This document shows, in pieces, positions 10,416-20,281 of a stretch of 64,000 nucleotides of DNA. The stretch is from Desulfobacterium sp. GTDB taxonomy: Bacteria; Desulfobacterota; Desulfobacteria; Desulfobacterales; Desulfobacteraceae. The notes below the pieces were generated by a model. It worked only from the letters and a program-made list of their open reading frames with translations, searched no databases and was not told where the DNA came from. The DNA is taken from assembly GCA_016342325.1 (NCBI GenBank), contig JAEINR010000007.1, forward strand, positions 53,017 through 117,016, read 5' to 3'. The first letter of the stretch is position 1, and every line of letters starts with the position of its first letter. A program made the position numbers and the translations under genes.

Positions 10416-11471
10416 ATGCCAAGAGTAATAACCATCACCAGCGGCAAGGGCGGCGTCGGAAAAACCAGCATCAGCCTCAACCTTGCCCTTGAACTTGCCT
10501 CGGCAAACCAGCGGGTCTGCCTGTTTGACGCGGATCTAGGCCTTGCAAACATCAACATTCTCACCGGTATTCAGCCGGAAAACGATCTTGAAAGCGTCAT
10601 CGACGGCAGCCTCGAACTGTCGGAGATCGTCATCAAAAATTACCAGGGGATCGACATCATTCCCGGAAGCAGTGGCGTGGAACGAATGGCGGATCTCACC
10701 CAGGAGGAGGCCAAACGGCTGATCCGTTCGTTCCTGGGCCTTGGGGAGTATGACTATTTCATTTTTGACACCTCCGCCGGCATCTCATCCCAGGTCCTCT
10801 CCTTCTGCATGGCCAGCCACGAAATTCTGCTTGTGATCACCCCGGAACCCACCTCCCTCACCGATGCCTATTCGCTCTTGAAGGTCCTCTCCCGTAAGGG
10901 CTACAACCGCACCGTAAACGTGGTGGTCAACCAGGTAACACAATCAAGCAGTGCCAAGAAGGCTTACGGCCAGCTTCGGGAAACGGTCAACCGGTTTCTC
11001 TCCATCAAGCTCAGCCCCCTTGGCATCGTTGCCAGGGACAAACACGTTCCCATGGCTGTGATCGCCCAGACACCGTTTCTCAAGCTGTTTCCCGATTCAC
11101 CCGGGTCAAGATGCATTCAACTTCTTGGAAGGAAGCTCCTCGCCAGGGAGAAAAACATGGAACCCATCTCCCTTGAACAGTTCTGGCACCGCTGTTTAGG
11201 CTTTCTCTCAAAGGGCCGACCTGCTGCCGGAGCCAAGCGCAAACACCACGAAGTCACCCGGCCGAAAACCACCGAAGCCGTGGCGGGGCAAAAACCCGAT
11301 ATCACGGTCATGCTTCAACGGATAGAAACAAAGATCTCCATGCTGATGGACGAAATGAAACAGATCAGAAAGATAGTGGCGCACCAGGAGAACCAAACGG
11401 AAGACACGCCTGCACCGCCTGGTGAGGTGGAACTCGATTTTGAAGCGTGGTTTTCGAAGAACCGTGGGTAA
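10416..11471 (+). CDS. MinD/ParA/FlhG-like ATPase
   Basis: MPRVITITSGKGGVGKTSISLNLALELA deviant Walker A; DADLGLANINILTGI. Confidence 0.85.
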   Translation: MPRVITITSGKGGVGKTSISLNLALELASANQRVCLFDADLGLANINILTGIQPENDLESVIDGSLELSEIVIKNYQGIDIIPGSSGVERMADLTQEEAKRLIRSFLGLGEYDYFIFDTSAGISSQVLSFCMASHEILLVITPEPTSLTDAYSLLKVLSRKGYNRTVNVVVNQVTQSSSAKKAYGQLRETVNRFLSIKLSPLGIVARDKHVPMAVIAQTPFLKLFPDSPGSRCIQLLGRKLLAREKNMEPISLEQFWHRCLGFLSKGRPAAGAKRKHHEVTRPKTTEAVAGQKPDITVMLQRIETKISMLMDEMKQIRKIVAHQENQTEDTPAPPGEVELDFEAWFSKNRG

Positions 11472-11542
11472 TTTTTACAGGATCACAGAGAAAAAGGGGC
11501 GGGATAAACCATAACAGGCACGGGGAACATGGAGCATGCTCC

Positions 11543-12442
11543 TCACTCCCGGTCCTGGAGCTCCAGGATCCGGTCATACACTGTTTTTCGGTGAAGATTG
11601 AATCGTTTGGCAAGGGCCTTTGCAAGGGCCGAGTTTTTTTGCCGCTGCCCCTGGCCTTGAAGGGCGGTAAGGATCTCATGGTCGAGCCCCTCTTCCGACA
11701 CCAATGGCCCGGTCACCCCACCGGCTCCGGACACAAAGAGAGCACACTCTCCTTTGACCGACATCCGTGCCTTAAGGGTGTCACTGATATCACTTAAGTT
11801 CCCCCGAAGGTACTCTTCATGGATCTTTGTGATCTCCCGGGCAAGCATCCCGGGCCGATCCCCCATGGCCTCGACGATCTCGGCAAGAAGCGCGAGTATC
11901 CGCCGGGGAGATTCGTACAACACAAGGGTGGCGCGCTCGTCTTTCAAGGACTCAAGAAGATTCCGGCGCTTTCCCGACTTTCTCGGCAAAAAACCCAAAA
12001 ACAGAAAGGAATCCGTTGCCAGTCCGCATACGCTGAGACCGGCCACTGCGGCAGAGGGACCTGGAACAGGAATGACCCGGATGCCTTGTTCGGCACACGC
12101 CTTGATCAAACGGTACCCCGGATCCGACACAGAAGGGGTGCCCGCATCCGAGACCAGGGCAATATCATCCCCCTGTTTCAAGCGAAGAATGAATTCCGGA
12201 ATCCGGCCCTCTTCATTGTGCTCGTGGCAGGATACCAGGGAATTTTTGATCATGTAATGGGAAAGAAGTTTTCCGGTATGGCGGGTGTCTTCGGCGGCAA
12301 TAATCTTGACCTCTTTGAGAATTCTCACCGCCCTGAAGGTGATGTCTTCGAGATTGCCGATGGGGGTGGCCACGATATAGAGGGTTCCCGGAGAACCGGG
12401 ACGGGGTTGGTCTGTTTCACTCTGCCTGGAATGCATTTTCAA
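11543..12442 (-). CDS. rsmI: 16S rRNA (cytidine(1402)-2'-O)-methyltransferase
   Basis: GTLYIVATPIGNLEDITFRAVRILKEVKIIAAEDTRHT...ALVSDAGTPSVSDPGYRL. Confidence 0.95.
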   Translation of the reverse strand: MKMHSRQSETDQPRPGSPGTLYIVATPIGNLEDITFRAVRILKEVKIIAAEDTRHTGKLLSHYMIKNSLVSCHEHNEEGRIPEFILRLKQGDDIALVSDAGTPSVSDPGYRLIKACAEQGIRVIPVPGPSAAVAGLSVCGLATDSFLFLGFLPRKSGKRRNLLESLKDERATLVLYESPRRILALLAEIVEAMGDRPGMLAREITKIHEEYLRGNLSDISDTLKARMSVKGECALFVSGAGGVTGPLVSEEGLDHEILTALQGQGQRQKNSALAKALAKRFNLHRKTVYDRILELQDRE

Positions 12443-12782
12443 TCAACTCTATCTTGAATCGGTTGTTTTTCTCGTAAAGGGCCACCACATCAAACCGGAC
12501 CCTCACATCGGCCAACCTGTTTTCCCTTAAGAAATGGCGGGCCCCCAGAACGATCTTCTGCTGCTTGGCCGGTCCAACGGCCTCCCTGGGCCCTCCCTTT
12601 GAAAGGGTGGATCTCGCCTTTACCTCCACAAAAACCAGGGTGTCGCCATCCTTTGCAATGATGTCGATCTCAGCTGCCCTGGTTCTGTAATTTCGTTGGA
12701 CAATGGTGAATCCCTGCCCTTCAAGAAAGAGGCAGGCGGCATCCTCGGCCAGCCGTCCCAACCGCTGCCGCTTGTCCGACAT
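12417..12782 (-). CDS. YraN family protein (UPF0102, endonuclease-like)
   Basis: GRLAEDAACLFLEGQGFTIVQRNYRTRAAEIDIIAKDGDTLVFVEVKAR. Confidence 0.93.
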   Translation of the reverse strand: MSDKRQRLGRLAEDAACLFLEGQGFTIVQRNYRTRAAEIDIIAKDGDTLVFVEVKARSTLSKGGPREAVGPAKQQKIVLGARHFLRENRLADVRVRFDVVALYEKNNRFKIELIENAFQAE

Positions 12783-13375
12783 TAGACGCTCCCCACACCT
12801 TTGAAGCTAAACCGGTGCACCGGGGTCGGACCGAGCTCGGCCAGGGCCTGTTTGTGGGCCTTGGTCGGGTATCCCTTGTGCCGGTCAAACCCATATCCCG
12901 GATAAAGGCGGTGGATATCCACCATGAGCCGGTCCCGGGTAACCTTGGCCACAATCGAGGCGGCGGCAATGGAAATACTCAACGCATCCCCCTTGATGAT
13001 GGCCTGCTGACTGATGGATGAATCGATGGTGAACGTTCCGTCGATCAAAAGATGATCCGGAAGGGGATCGATGCCAAGCACGGCCCGTTTCATGGAGAGT
13101 AACGACGCTCGGAGGATGTTGAATTCATCAATTTCATGGTGGGATGCGCTGCCCACAGAGACGGCCAGGGCATTCTCCATGATCACCGTGTAGAGGATGT
13201 CCCGCTTCTTTGGTGTCAGCTTCTTGGAGTCGGTGATCCCCTGGTCCGGGAAATCATCCGGCAACAGAACTGCCGCAGAAACGACAGGACCGGCAAGGGG
13301 TCCCCTGCCGGCCTCGTCAACGCCTACAACGCGACGGTATCCCGTTTCCTGAGCCTTATGTTCAAAGGTCCACAT
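12782..13375 (-). CDS. rnhB: ribonuclease HII
   Basis: VVGVDEAGRGPLAGPVVSAAVLLP...ITDSKKLTPKKR...YGFDRHKGYPTKAH. Confidence 0.95.
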   Translation of the reverse strand: MWTFEHKAQETGYRRVVGVDEAGRGPLAGPVVSAAVLLPDDFPDQGITDSKKLTPKKRDILYTVIMENALAVSVGSASHHEIDEFNILRASLLSMKRAVLGIDPLPDHLLIDGTFTIDSSISQQAIIKGDALSISIAAASIVAKVTRDRLMVDIHRLYPGYGFDRHKGYPTKAHKQALAELGPTPVHRFSFKGVGSV

Positions 13376-13386
13376 GGAAATAGGAA

Positions 13387-13734
13387 TTATACCATACGTC
13401 TTTCTTTAATTCGTGCAGCCTTACCCCGGAGATTTCTGAGGTAGTAGATCTTGGACCTGCGTACCCGGCCCTGGGTTACCACTTCGATCTTGTCGAGGGC
13501 AGGGGAGTTCAGGGGGAAAATTCGCTCAACACCCACGCCGCCGGAGATCTTTCTGACGGTAAAGCGGGCACTGGCCATTCCCTTGGTTTTTTTGATTACA
13601 ACACCGGCAAAAACCTGGATTCTCTCTTTCTCGCCCTCTTTGATCTTCACGTGTACCTTAATGGTATCGCCAGCTCTGAAATCAGGCATATCGAGTCGAA
13701 GCTGCTCACGTTCCAACTGCTCAATTACATTCAT
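13387..13734 (-). CDS. rplS: 50S ribosomal protein L19
   Basis: [33 protein letters not shown]...[16 protein letters not shown]. Confidence 0.97.
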   Translation of the reverse strand: MNVIEQLEREQLRLDMPDFRAGDTIKVHVKIKEGEKERIQVFAGVVIKKTKGMASARFTVRKISGGVGVERIFPLNSPALDKIEVVTQGRVRRSKIYYLRNLRGKAARIKERRMV

Positions 13735-13766
13735 TATCGTCCTTCCTCTCTTAATTTATACTTTTC

Positions 13767-14381
13767 TTATACGCTTAATGTTTCTAAGGATGCGGCTATT
13801 GAGGCCGTTTCCCGTGAAGAGATCACCCGGTCCAGCATGATTGATACGGCCGATCTCACAGAAAGGTGATTATACCCGTTTACCCCGTAAATGGGATCAA
13901 GGACAAAACCACACTCCTTCACAAATTCCTCTGAAAGGCCCCAGGCAGTGCCAAAGGCAAGGAGATGGGCAGATTCGCTGCCAAGTTCCCTGGCAAAAGC
14001 TGCCGGGGAAACCGTGTCTCCGCTCTTTGCTGCACTGGTTGCCACTGTCACCACTGGTTTGCCTGTCTCCTCCTCGATTTCAGCCATTGCTTCTTCAAAA
14101 GAGGAAACAACCCGGATCAGTTCCAGGGCCTGTTTTCGAAACGGATTCAATTTACTGCCCACCCCCTTGGTCCAGTGGGCAATAACCTCGTGGGCAAGGG
14201 TCTGCTGGTCCTCAAGCGGTGTAACAACAAAAAAGCCCCGAACCCCGAAGGTGATCGACGCCCTGGCAATGTCGTGGAGATCAATGGTCGTCAAAGCCGA
14301 CGCAATGGTATCTCCGCGCTTGTTGGATACCGGGTGGTGGATAAGAGCCAGATAGAGATTACTCGTTGATAAGGGTTTCAA
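13767..14381 (-). CDS. SPOUT-type RNA methyltransferase, trmD-associated
   Basis: [34 protein letters not shown]...[23 protein letters not shown]. Confidence 0.8.
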   Translation of the reverse strand: MKPLSTSNLYLALIHHPVSNKRGDTIASALTTIDLHDIARASITFGVRGFFVVTPLEDQQTLAHEVIAHWTKGVGSKLNPFRKQALELIRVVSSFEEAMAEIEEETGKPVVTVATSAAKSGDTVSPAAFARELGSESAHLLAFGTAWGLSEEFVKECGFVLDPIYGVNGYNHLSVRSAVSIMLDRVISSRETASIAASLETLSV

Positions 14382-15120
14382 GTTCCTGGCACCATGATTT
14401 TAATAGTTTTCTCTCCTCTGGATCGAGACTTCTCTGTTTGAAAAGATCCGGCCGCTTTAAAAATGTTCGTTTCAAAGACGAGGCCTGCCGCCAGCGTTCG
14501 ATCTTTTGGTGGTCTCCGGATAACAGAACATCCGGAACAGCCAGGGTCTCGAACTCGGGAGGCCTTGTGTAGTGGGCATATTCTAAACGATCGTTTTGAA
14601 ACGAATCTATTTCAGCGGAGGTCTCTCCCCCGAGAACCCCGGGCAAAAGCCGTGTTACCGCATCAATGATCACCATGGCGGCAAGTTCTCCGCCGGTCAT
14701 CACATAGTCGCCAATGGAGATTTCATCGTCCACCAGGCTATGACAAATCCGCTCATCAACACCCTCGTACCGGCCGCAAATAAAAATCAAGCCATTGCCT
14801 TCTTCAGCAAGTTCCAGGGCCAGTTTCTGGTCAAAGGGCCTGCCCTGGGGGCTCATGTGAACAACCCGGGAACCCGGCGCCTCTGCCTTGGCCGCCCTGA
14901 TGGCGGCGGCAAGGGGTTCCGGTTTCATGACCATTCCGCAGCCGCCTCCGTAGGGCCTGTCATCCACCGTGTTATGGCGGTCACAGGAAAAATCCCTGAT
15001 ATTAATGGAGCGGCCTGTGATGGCCTGTTTTTCCACTGCCCTGGCAATTATGCCATGGTCAAAGAAGGGATCAACAAGTTCCGGGAAGAGCGTCAGGACC
15101 GTAAATTTTCTAGTTTCCAA
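14359..15120 (-). CDS. trmD: tRNA (guanine-N1)-methyltransferase
   Basis: [27 protein letters not shown]...[18 protein letters not shown]; likely TTG start at 15120, rather than the 15420 start of the ORF call. Confidence 0.94.
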   Translation of the reverse strand: METRKFTVLTLFPELVDPFFDHGIIARAVEKQAITGRSINIRDFSCDRHNTVDDRPYGGGCGMVMKPEPLAAAIRAAKAEAPGSRVVHMSPQGRPFDQKLALELAEEGNGLIFICGRYEGVDERICHSLVDDEISIGDYVMTGGELAAMVIIDAVTRLLPGVLGGETSAEIDSFQNDRLEYAHYTRPPEFETLAVPDVLLSGDHQKIERWRQASSLKRTFLKRPDLFKQRSLDPEERKLLKSWCQELETLINE

Positions 15121-15121
15121 C

Positions 15122-15625
15122 CTACAACCCCTCCGGAAGATCGATGACCATCTCGCCCGCTTCAAGATCCACACGGATAACAACCGAGGCGAGTCCGGGA
15201 ACAAGGACTTCCCGCTCGCCTCCCTTGACGACAAAAACATCGTTGCTTCCGGTCTCGATGACGGAATCAATGCTGCCCAGCAGACCAAAGGTCCGGTCCA
15301 CAACCTTGAGCCCCATGAGATCTTCCCAGTAATAGGAATCCTCTTCAGGTTCCGGCAGCATAGTCCTGTCAACCAGAAGCTCAGCTCCCACAAGGGTTTC
15401 GGCCACGTCCCTGTCCACACCGGAAAGCAACAGCAGCACGCCCTTTTTAAGGGGAGATGCCTTCACAACTTCATACATTTGATCGGTTTTTCCAACCCTT
15501 CGTACAACTAGGTCGAGTCCTTGTCTGAATGTTGCCACAGATCCGGCAAACGACCTGATCTTGAGGAACCCTTTTAACCCGTGCACTCCGGTTACCTGAC
15601 CAAGGGTAAACAGAGTATTTCCCAT
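15122..15625 (-). CDS. rimM: ribosome maturation factor RimM
   Basis: [22 protein letters not shown]; position in trmD operon. Confidence 0.93.
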   Translation of the reverse strand: MGNTLFTLGQVTGVHGLKGFLKIRSFAGSVATFRQGLDLVVRRVGKTDQMYEVVKASPLKKGVLLLLSGVDRDVAETLVGAELLVDRTMLPEPEEDSYYWEDLMGLKVVDRTFGLLGSIDSVIETGSNDVFVVKGGEREVLVPGLASVVIRVDLEAGEMVIDLPEGL

Positions 15626-15629
15626 GTAG

Positions 15630-15860
15630 TTACTCCACGATCTCAAGCACTGTACGCTTTTTGAGTTTTGCAGATGCTGCGCTCAAAATTGTTCTCATGG
15701 CACGGGCTGACCTGCCCTGCTTTCCGATCACCTTACCCAGATCCTCTTTTGCCACCTTAAGTTCAAGCACAGAAGTCTGGCTACCCTCCACTTCTGATAC
15801 TTCAACCTCGTCAGGATTATCAACCAGTGCCTGTGCGATGTATTTAACCAGCTCTTTCAT
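15630..15860 (-). CDS. khpA: KH-domain RNA-binding protein KhpA
   Basis: [18 protein letters not shown]...[16 protein letters not shown]. Confidence 0.93.
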   Translation of the reverse strand: MKELVKYIAQALVDNPDEVEVSEVEGSQTSVLELKVAKEDLGKVIGKQGRSARAMRTILSAASAKLKKRTVLEIVE

Positions 15861-15912
15861 AACGCCATCTCCTTATAAATGGGGTATTGAGAATATGGGT
15901 CTGATACAATTA

Positions 15913-16167
15913 TCATGCAGGTGTGGAACTGAATCCTTCTTTTTTCAGGATGCTCTTCACTGTTGTTGTCGGAATGGCACCCTCGCCCATCCAGTACCGG
16001 ATTCTGTCCTCATCCAAGTTAACTACAGCGGGCTCAACCATGGGATCATAGGTTCCAAGGCTTTCAAGGAATTTACCATCCCGGGGAGCCTCGTTATCTG
16101 CTGCTACGATTCTGTAAAATGGCTTCTTTTTAGCTCCGCGTCTAGCCAATCTGATCTTAACTGACAT
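15913..16167 (-). CDS. rpsP: 30S ribosomal protein S16
   Basis: MSVKIRLARRGAKKKPFYRIVAADNEAPRDGKFLESLGTYDP. Confidence 0.98.
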   Translation of the reverse strand: MSVKIRLARRGAKKKPFYRIVAADNEAPRDGKFLESLGTYDPMVEPAVVNLDEDRIRYWMGEGAIPTTTVKSILKKEGFSSTPA

Positions 16168-16180
16168 TTACTTTTTCTCC

Positions 16181-17506
16181 TTAGAACGGAAGCATGCCCT
16201 TTAGGGAACGCATGCCGCCTTTATTTAATTTTTTGACCATCTTCATTGTCTGTGTGTAACTTTTGAGAAGCTTGTTCACATCCTGAACCGTGGTGCCGCT
16301 TCCCCTGGCGATCCTCTTTTTCCTGCTACCCTTGATCATGGCGTGGGTTCGCCGTTCTTCAGGGGTCATGGAGCTGATGATCGCCTCTATCCTAACGAAC
16401 TCCCGTTCATCAATATTCATGCCCGAAAGCATTTTTTTATTGACACCGGGAAGTAGCCCGATAAGTTCCTTGATGGATCCCATCTTTCTTACCGAGGCCA
16501 TCTGATCCCGGAAATCCTCAAGGGTAAACTGATTTTTTTTGAGCTTTTGCTCAAGTTTTTCTGCCTTTTTCTGGTCAACCGCATCCTGGGCGCGTTCAAT
16601 GAACGACAGGGTATCCCCCATCCCCAGAATTCTTGAGGCCATGCGCTCGGGATGAAACGGCTCAAGTGCGGTGGATTTTTCACCAACGCCGATGAACTTA
16701 AGGGGCTTTCCGGTAACGGCCTTAATCGAAAGTGCCGCACCTCCCCTTGCATCACCATCCATTTTTGTCAGGATCACACCGCTCAAATCAAGGGCCTTGT
16801 CAAATGACCCGGCGATATTGACGGCATCCTGCCCTGTCATAGCATCTGCAACCAAAAGAATTTCCGACGGATTGAGCCCGGTTTTCAGTCCGACAAGCTC
16901 TGCCATCAACTCCTCATCCACATGGAGCCGACCCGCAGTATCCACCAGCAGGGTGTCATACCCCTCTTCCCTGGCCCTTTTCTCAGCAGCCATACAGATA
17001 TCCAGGGGTTTCATCTCCTGGGTTGACGGAAACACCGGAAGACCAAGCTGGGTGGCGAGCTTTTTCAGCTGATCTATGGCAGCCGGCCTGTAAACATCTA
17101 CAGGAACCAGATAGGGGCGTTTACCGTTTTTTTTCAAGTAAAGAGCGAGTTTTCCTGCGGTGGTTGTCTTTCCTGCGCCCTGGAGACCCACAAGCATTAC
17201 GGAATTCGGTGTCTTACCGTCTAAGTCCAACGCCTCATGGGAAGACCCCATCATGCGAGAGAATTCGTCATAAACGATCTTGATAACCTGCTGTCCCGGA
17301 GTCAGGCTCTCCATCACCTCCTGACCCAGCGCTCTTTTCTTTATATCTGAAATTACATTTTTTGCAACCCTGTAATTCACATCCGCTTCAAGAAGTGCCA
17401 TGCGGACCTGCTTCAGACCCTCATCAATGGCCTTCTCCGTAAGGGCTCCACGTCCCTTGAGCTTTTTGAACGCAGAGTTAAGCTTATCACTCAAGTTGTC
17501 AAACAT
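16181..17506 (-). CDS. ffh: signal recognition particle protein Ffh
   Basis: VMLVGLQGAGKTTTAGKLALYLKK...DTAGRLHVDEELM; M-domain. Confidence 0.97.
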   Translation of the reverse strand: MFDNLSDKLNSAFKKLKGRGALTEKAIDEGLKQVRMALLEADVNYRVAKNVISDIKKRALGQEVMESLTPGQQVIKIVYDEFSRMMGSSHEALDLDGKTPNSVMLVGLQGAGKTTTAGKLALYLKKNGKRPYLVPVDVYRPAAIDQLKKLATQLGLPVFPSTQEMKPLDICMAAEKRAREEGYDTLLVDTAGRLHVDEELMAELVGLKTGLNPSEILLVADAMTGQDAVNIAGSFDKALDLSGVILTKMDGDARGGAALSIKAVTGKPLKFIGVGEKSTALEPFHPERMASRILGMGDTLSFIERAQDAVDQKKAEKLEQKLKKNQFTLEDFRDQMASVRKMGSIKELIGLLPGVNKKMLSGMNIDEREFVRIEAIISSMTPEERRTHAMIKGSRKKRIARGSGTTVQDVNKLLKSYTQTMKMVKKLNKGGMRSLKGMLPF

Positions 17507-17626
17507 AATAATTCATCAAACCTTGATCATGGATTAAAATCTTGAAATTAGTATTTATTTCATGATAAGTCAAGGGAAAAGCGCTGTGAGCGCCAGATGC
17601 ACTTTTAAACTCTATGGGGAAAATTA

Positions 17627-18670
17627 TTGGAACACAAGAGAGAGATCAAAAACTTTACAAGGGAAGCGCTTGTCGAATGGTTCGAACAGATGGGAGAGAA
17701 ATCCTTTCGGGCGGGCCAGATTTTCAAATGGCTCTACCTGCGCCAGGCCAATAGTTTTGATGAGATGACCGATATCGGCAAAGAGCTGCGGGAAACGCTT
17801 AAGGAGAATTTTTCCATATCACGACTGGCGCTTGAGCGTTCGGAACGCTCCAAGGACGGCACTGAAAAGCTGCTGTTCCGTCTCCAGGACAACGCCTACA
17901 TTGAAGCCGTACTCATACCGGAAAAGGATCACTACACCCTCTGCATCTCCACCCAGGTCGGCTGCGCCCAGGCATGCAAATTCTGTCTTACGGCAAAGGG
18001 CGGCTTTGAACGAAACCTCACCACAGCTGAAATCGTTGACCAGGTGAGGGACGCCAAGGCACTGGTGGTCGCACGGGATAGCGCCAAACCCATGTCAAAC
18101 ATCGTTTTCATGGGCATGGGAGAACCCCTTGCAAACTACGACGCCGTTGTAAAAGCACTCTCAATCATCACAGATAGCGATTACGGGCTGAAATTCTCCT
18201 CCCGGAGGGTCACCGTATCCACCTCAGGTCTTGTGCCGGAAATCCTAGCCCTCGGCAACGAGACAGAGGTCAACCTGGCCGTTTCCCTCAACGCAACCAC
18301 GGAAGAAACCCGCTCCATGCTCATGCCGATAAACCGGCGCTACCCCATGGAAGAACTGCTGAAAGCCTGCAAAAGCTTTGAGATGAAGCCGAGAAAGAAA
18401 ATCACCTTCGAGTACATCCTGATCCAGGGAATCAACGACAGCGACGAGGATGCAATGCGCCTGATCACGCTCCTACGGCCCATCCGCTCAAAGGTCAATA
18501 TCATCCCCTTTAACGAACACGACAAAAGCAATTTCAAACGCCCCCCAAAAGAAAGGATCCAGCGGTTTCTCCAGATCCTTTTGGACAGAAACGTCACCGC
18601 CATGGTCCGCAAGAGCAAGGGCGACGACATTTCCGCTGCCTGCGGTCAGCTGAGGGCAAAAAACCACTGA
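17627..18670 (+). CDS. rlmN: 23S rRNA (adenine(2503)-C2)-methyltransferase
   Basis: radical SAM CKFCLTAKGGFERNL; FMGMGEPLANYDAVVKAL; TTG start. Confidence 0.95.
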   Translation: MEHKREIKNFTREALVEWFEQMGEKSFRAGQIFKWLYLRQANSFDEMTDIGKELRETLKENFSISRLALERSERSKDGTEKLLFRLQDNAYIEAVLIPEKDHYTLCISTQVGCAQACKFCLTAKGGFERNLTTAEIVDQVRDAKALVVARDSAKPMSNIVFMGMGEPLANYDAVVKALSIITDSDYGLKFSSRRVTVSTSGLVPEILALGNETEVNLAVSLNATTEETRSMLMPINRRYPMEELLKACKSFEMKPRKKITFEYILIQGINDSDEDAMRLITLLRPIRSKVNIIPFNEHDKSNFKRPPKERIQRFLQILLDRNVTAMVRKSKGDDISAACGQLRAKNH

Positions 18671-18687
18671 CCCGCCGGATAATTTAA

Positions 18688-19689
18688 TCAGATAATAAGA
18701 TCCCCCATGACCGACGTGTCAATGGCCGTAACAACGACCCGCTCTTCCGTGTCCCGGGACTTGACCAGCACCGAGACCTCCTGGCCAGGCACTGTTTTGG
18801 CGTAACCGGCACAGATAGCCCCGGCCCTCTTCACCATCTCCCCTGATGGTGTTGAGGGTATCAGGACAATGGGCCCCGGGATGTCCGCCATCCGTATCAG
18901 CACACCGGATTCCGGAACATGGAGGTGCTCTATACCGGCATTGTCCGCCTGGGATCGCCCCACGACGATTTTGGTTTCAGGATCGAGCCTAAAATGACGA
19001 CCATAGCGCAAGAGATAGAGATCCTTTTTCACGTAGGCTTTCTGAACGTAGAGAAGATCCCTGAGCCGCTGGGAAAAGTTTTTGTCGGTCAACAGGCACC
19101 CGCCGGCAGGCGCCGGATAGTCGGTCACATTGAACCGCTTTGCCATGGCTATCTGTTCCTTCCTGGACCGGCCGGTAATTGATCCCAACCGCTCCCGGTC
19201 CACCAATCCCTGGCGTTCCACCTCGGTTTCGGGAAGCACCTGTGCGCTGAGGGGTCTCAGGATGGCACCGTCAAACCCAGAGCGCTTCTCCACGTACCGC
19301 ATGGAGCGTTTGTTCTGGGAAAAAGGCCGCTGCCCCGCCACCTCTCCGCTGAAGAGAAAATCAAACCCCTCTTCCACCATGATCTCCCCAGCCTTGGCAA
19401 ACATCAGCGAGTGGCAGTCCATGCAGGGGTTCATGTTCTTTCCATAACCGGCCGGAGGATTTTTCAGCATCTCCATATAGACGTCCGTAATATCCTCAAC
19501 CCGGATGGGGATATTGTTCCTCTTGGCCGCCTTGATGGCGGCATCGGGAAGAAAAAACGGGGTTTTGAAACTGACCCAGGTCACATCAATACCCTGCTCC
19601 CGCAGAACAAGTGCACTGAGGATGCTGTCAAGCCCTCCGGAGGTGAGCCCCAAGGCCTTTACTTTTCTTGAAATTATTTTTGTATTCAT
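18688..19689 (-). CDS. PP-loop tRNA thiolation-like protein (MnmA/ThiI-related)
   Basis: KALGLTSGGLDSILSALVLREQGIDV PP-loop; NPCMDCHSLMF; AGGCLLTDKNFSQRLRDL. Confidence 0.75.
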   Translation of the reverse strand: MNTKIISRKVKALGLTSGGLDSILSALVLREQGIDVTWVSFKTPFFLPDAAIKAAKRNNIPIRVEDITDVYMEMLKNPPAGYGKNMNPCMDCHSLMFAKAGEIMVEEGFDFLFSGEVAGQRPFSQNKRSMRYVEKRSGFDGAILRPLSAQVLPETEVERQGLVDRERLGSITGRSRKEQIAMAKRFNVTDYPAPAGGCLLTDKNFSQRLRDLLYVQKAYVKKDLYLLRYGRHFRLDPETKIVVGRSQADNAGIEHLHVPESGVLIRMADIPGPIVLIPSTPSGEMVKRAGAICAGYAKTVPGQEVSVLVKSRDTEERVVVTAIDTSVMGDLII

Positions 19690-20235
19690 CTACTCTTCTG
19701 TCTTTTTCTTTTCCCAGAACTCTCGGCTTTCCTTGAGAATTTCATCGATATCGTCGTCCAGGCTTTCAGCCTCCCCGTCATCACCCAGGGCAAGATCATC
19801 GAGACTAATCTCCGAGTCCTCCGCGGAAAAATCGTCAAGGCCGAATTCGACTCCCTCCGGGGATAGATCATCCCCATCAAGAACCCCAGGTTCTATCTCT
19901 GAATTCTCATCTAAAGGCTCGGGTTCCGGATCTATGTCAATTAATTTTCCCGGCGGTTCGGAAGCAGTCGTCCCCTCTTCCGCCCCATCCTGTTCCGGGA
20001 TATGGTTTCCATCACGATCAAACATCAGGCTCAGGTCCACCTTAAGCTCCAGATCCACCCGGAACGCCACCTGATTATCGTGGACAACGATCTGCCCACC
20101 GGTTGTGTCAACCGAGGAGATGTTGATCTTTTTCTTTACGATCTCCCTGACAGCATCCCAGTCAAGATCCTCCTTGACGGCATCAATCAAATCCCGCTCT
20201 CCGGTTCTGATAATTTCCGGATCCGTTACCTTCAT
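19690..20235 (-). CDS. hypothetical acidic protein
   Basis: intact ORF abutting 18688..19689; Asp/Glu-rich C-terminal half. Confidence 0.6.
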   Translation of the reverse strand: MKVTDPEIIRTGERDLIDAVKEDLDWDAVREIVKKKINISSVDTTGGQIVVHDNQVAFRVDLELKVDLSLMFDRDGNHIPEQDGAEEGTTASEPPGKLIDIDPEPEPLDENSEIEPGVLDGDDLSPEGVEFGLDDFSAEDSEISLDDLALGDDGEAESLDDDIDEILKESREFWEKKKTEE

Positions 20236-20281
20236 GTATCACCTCATCCCAAAAAAGAGTCCTGATCCAAGGAGACCAGAG

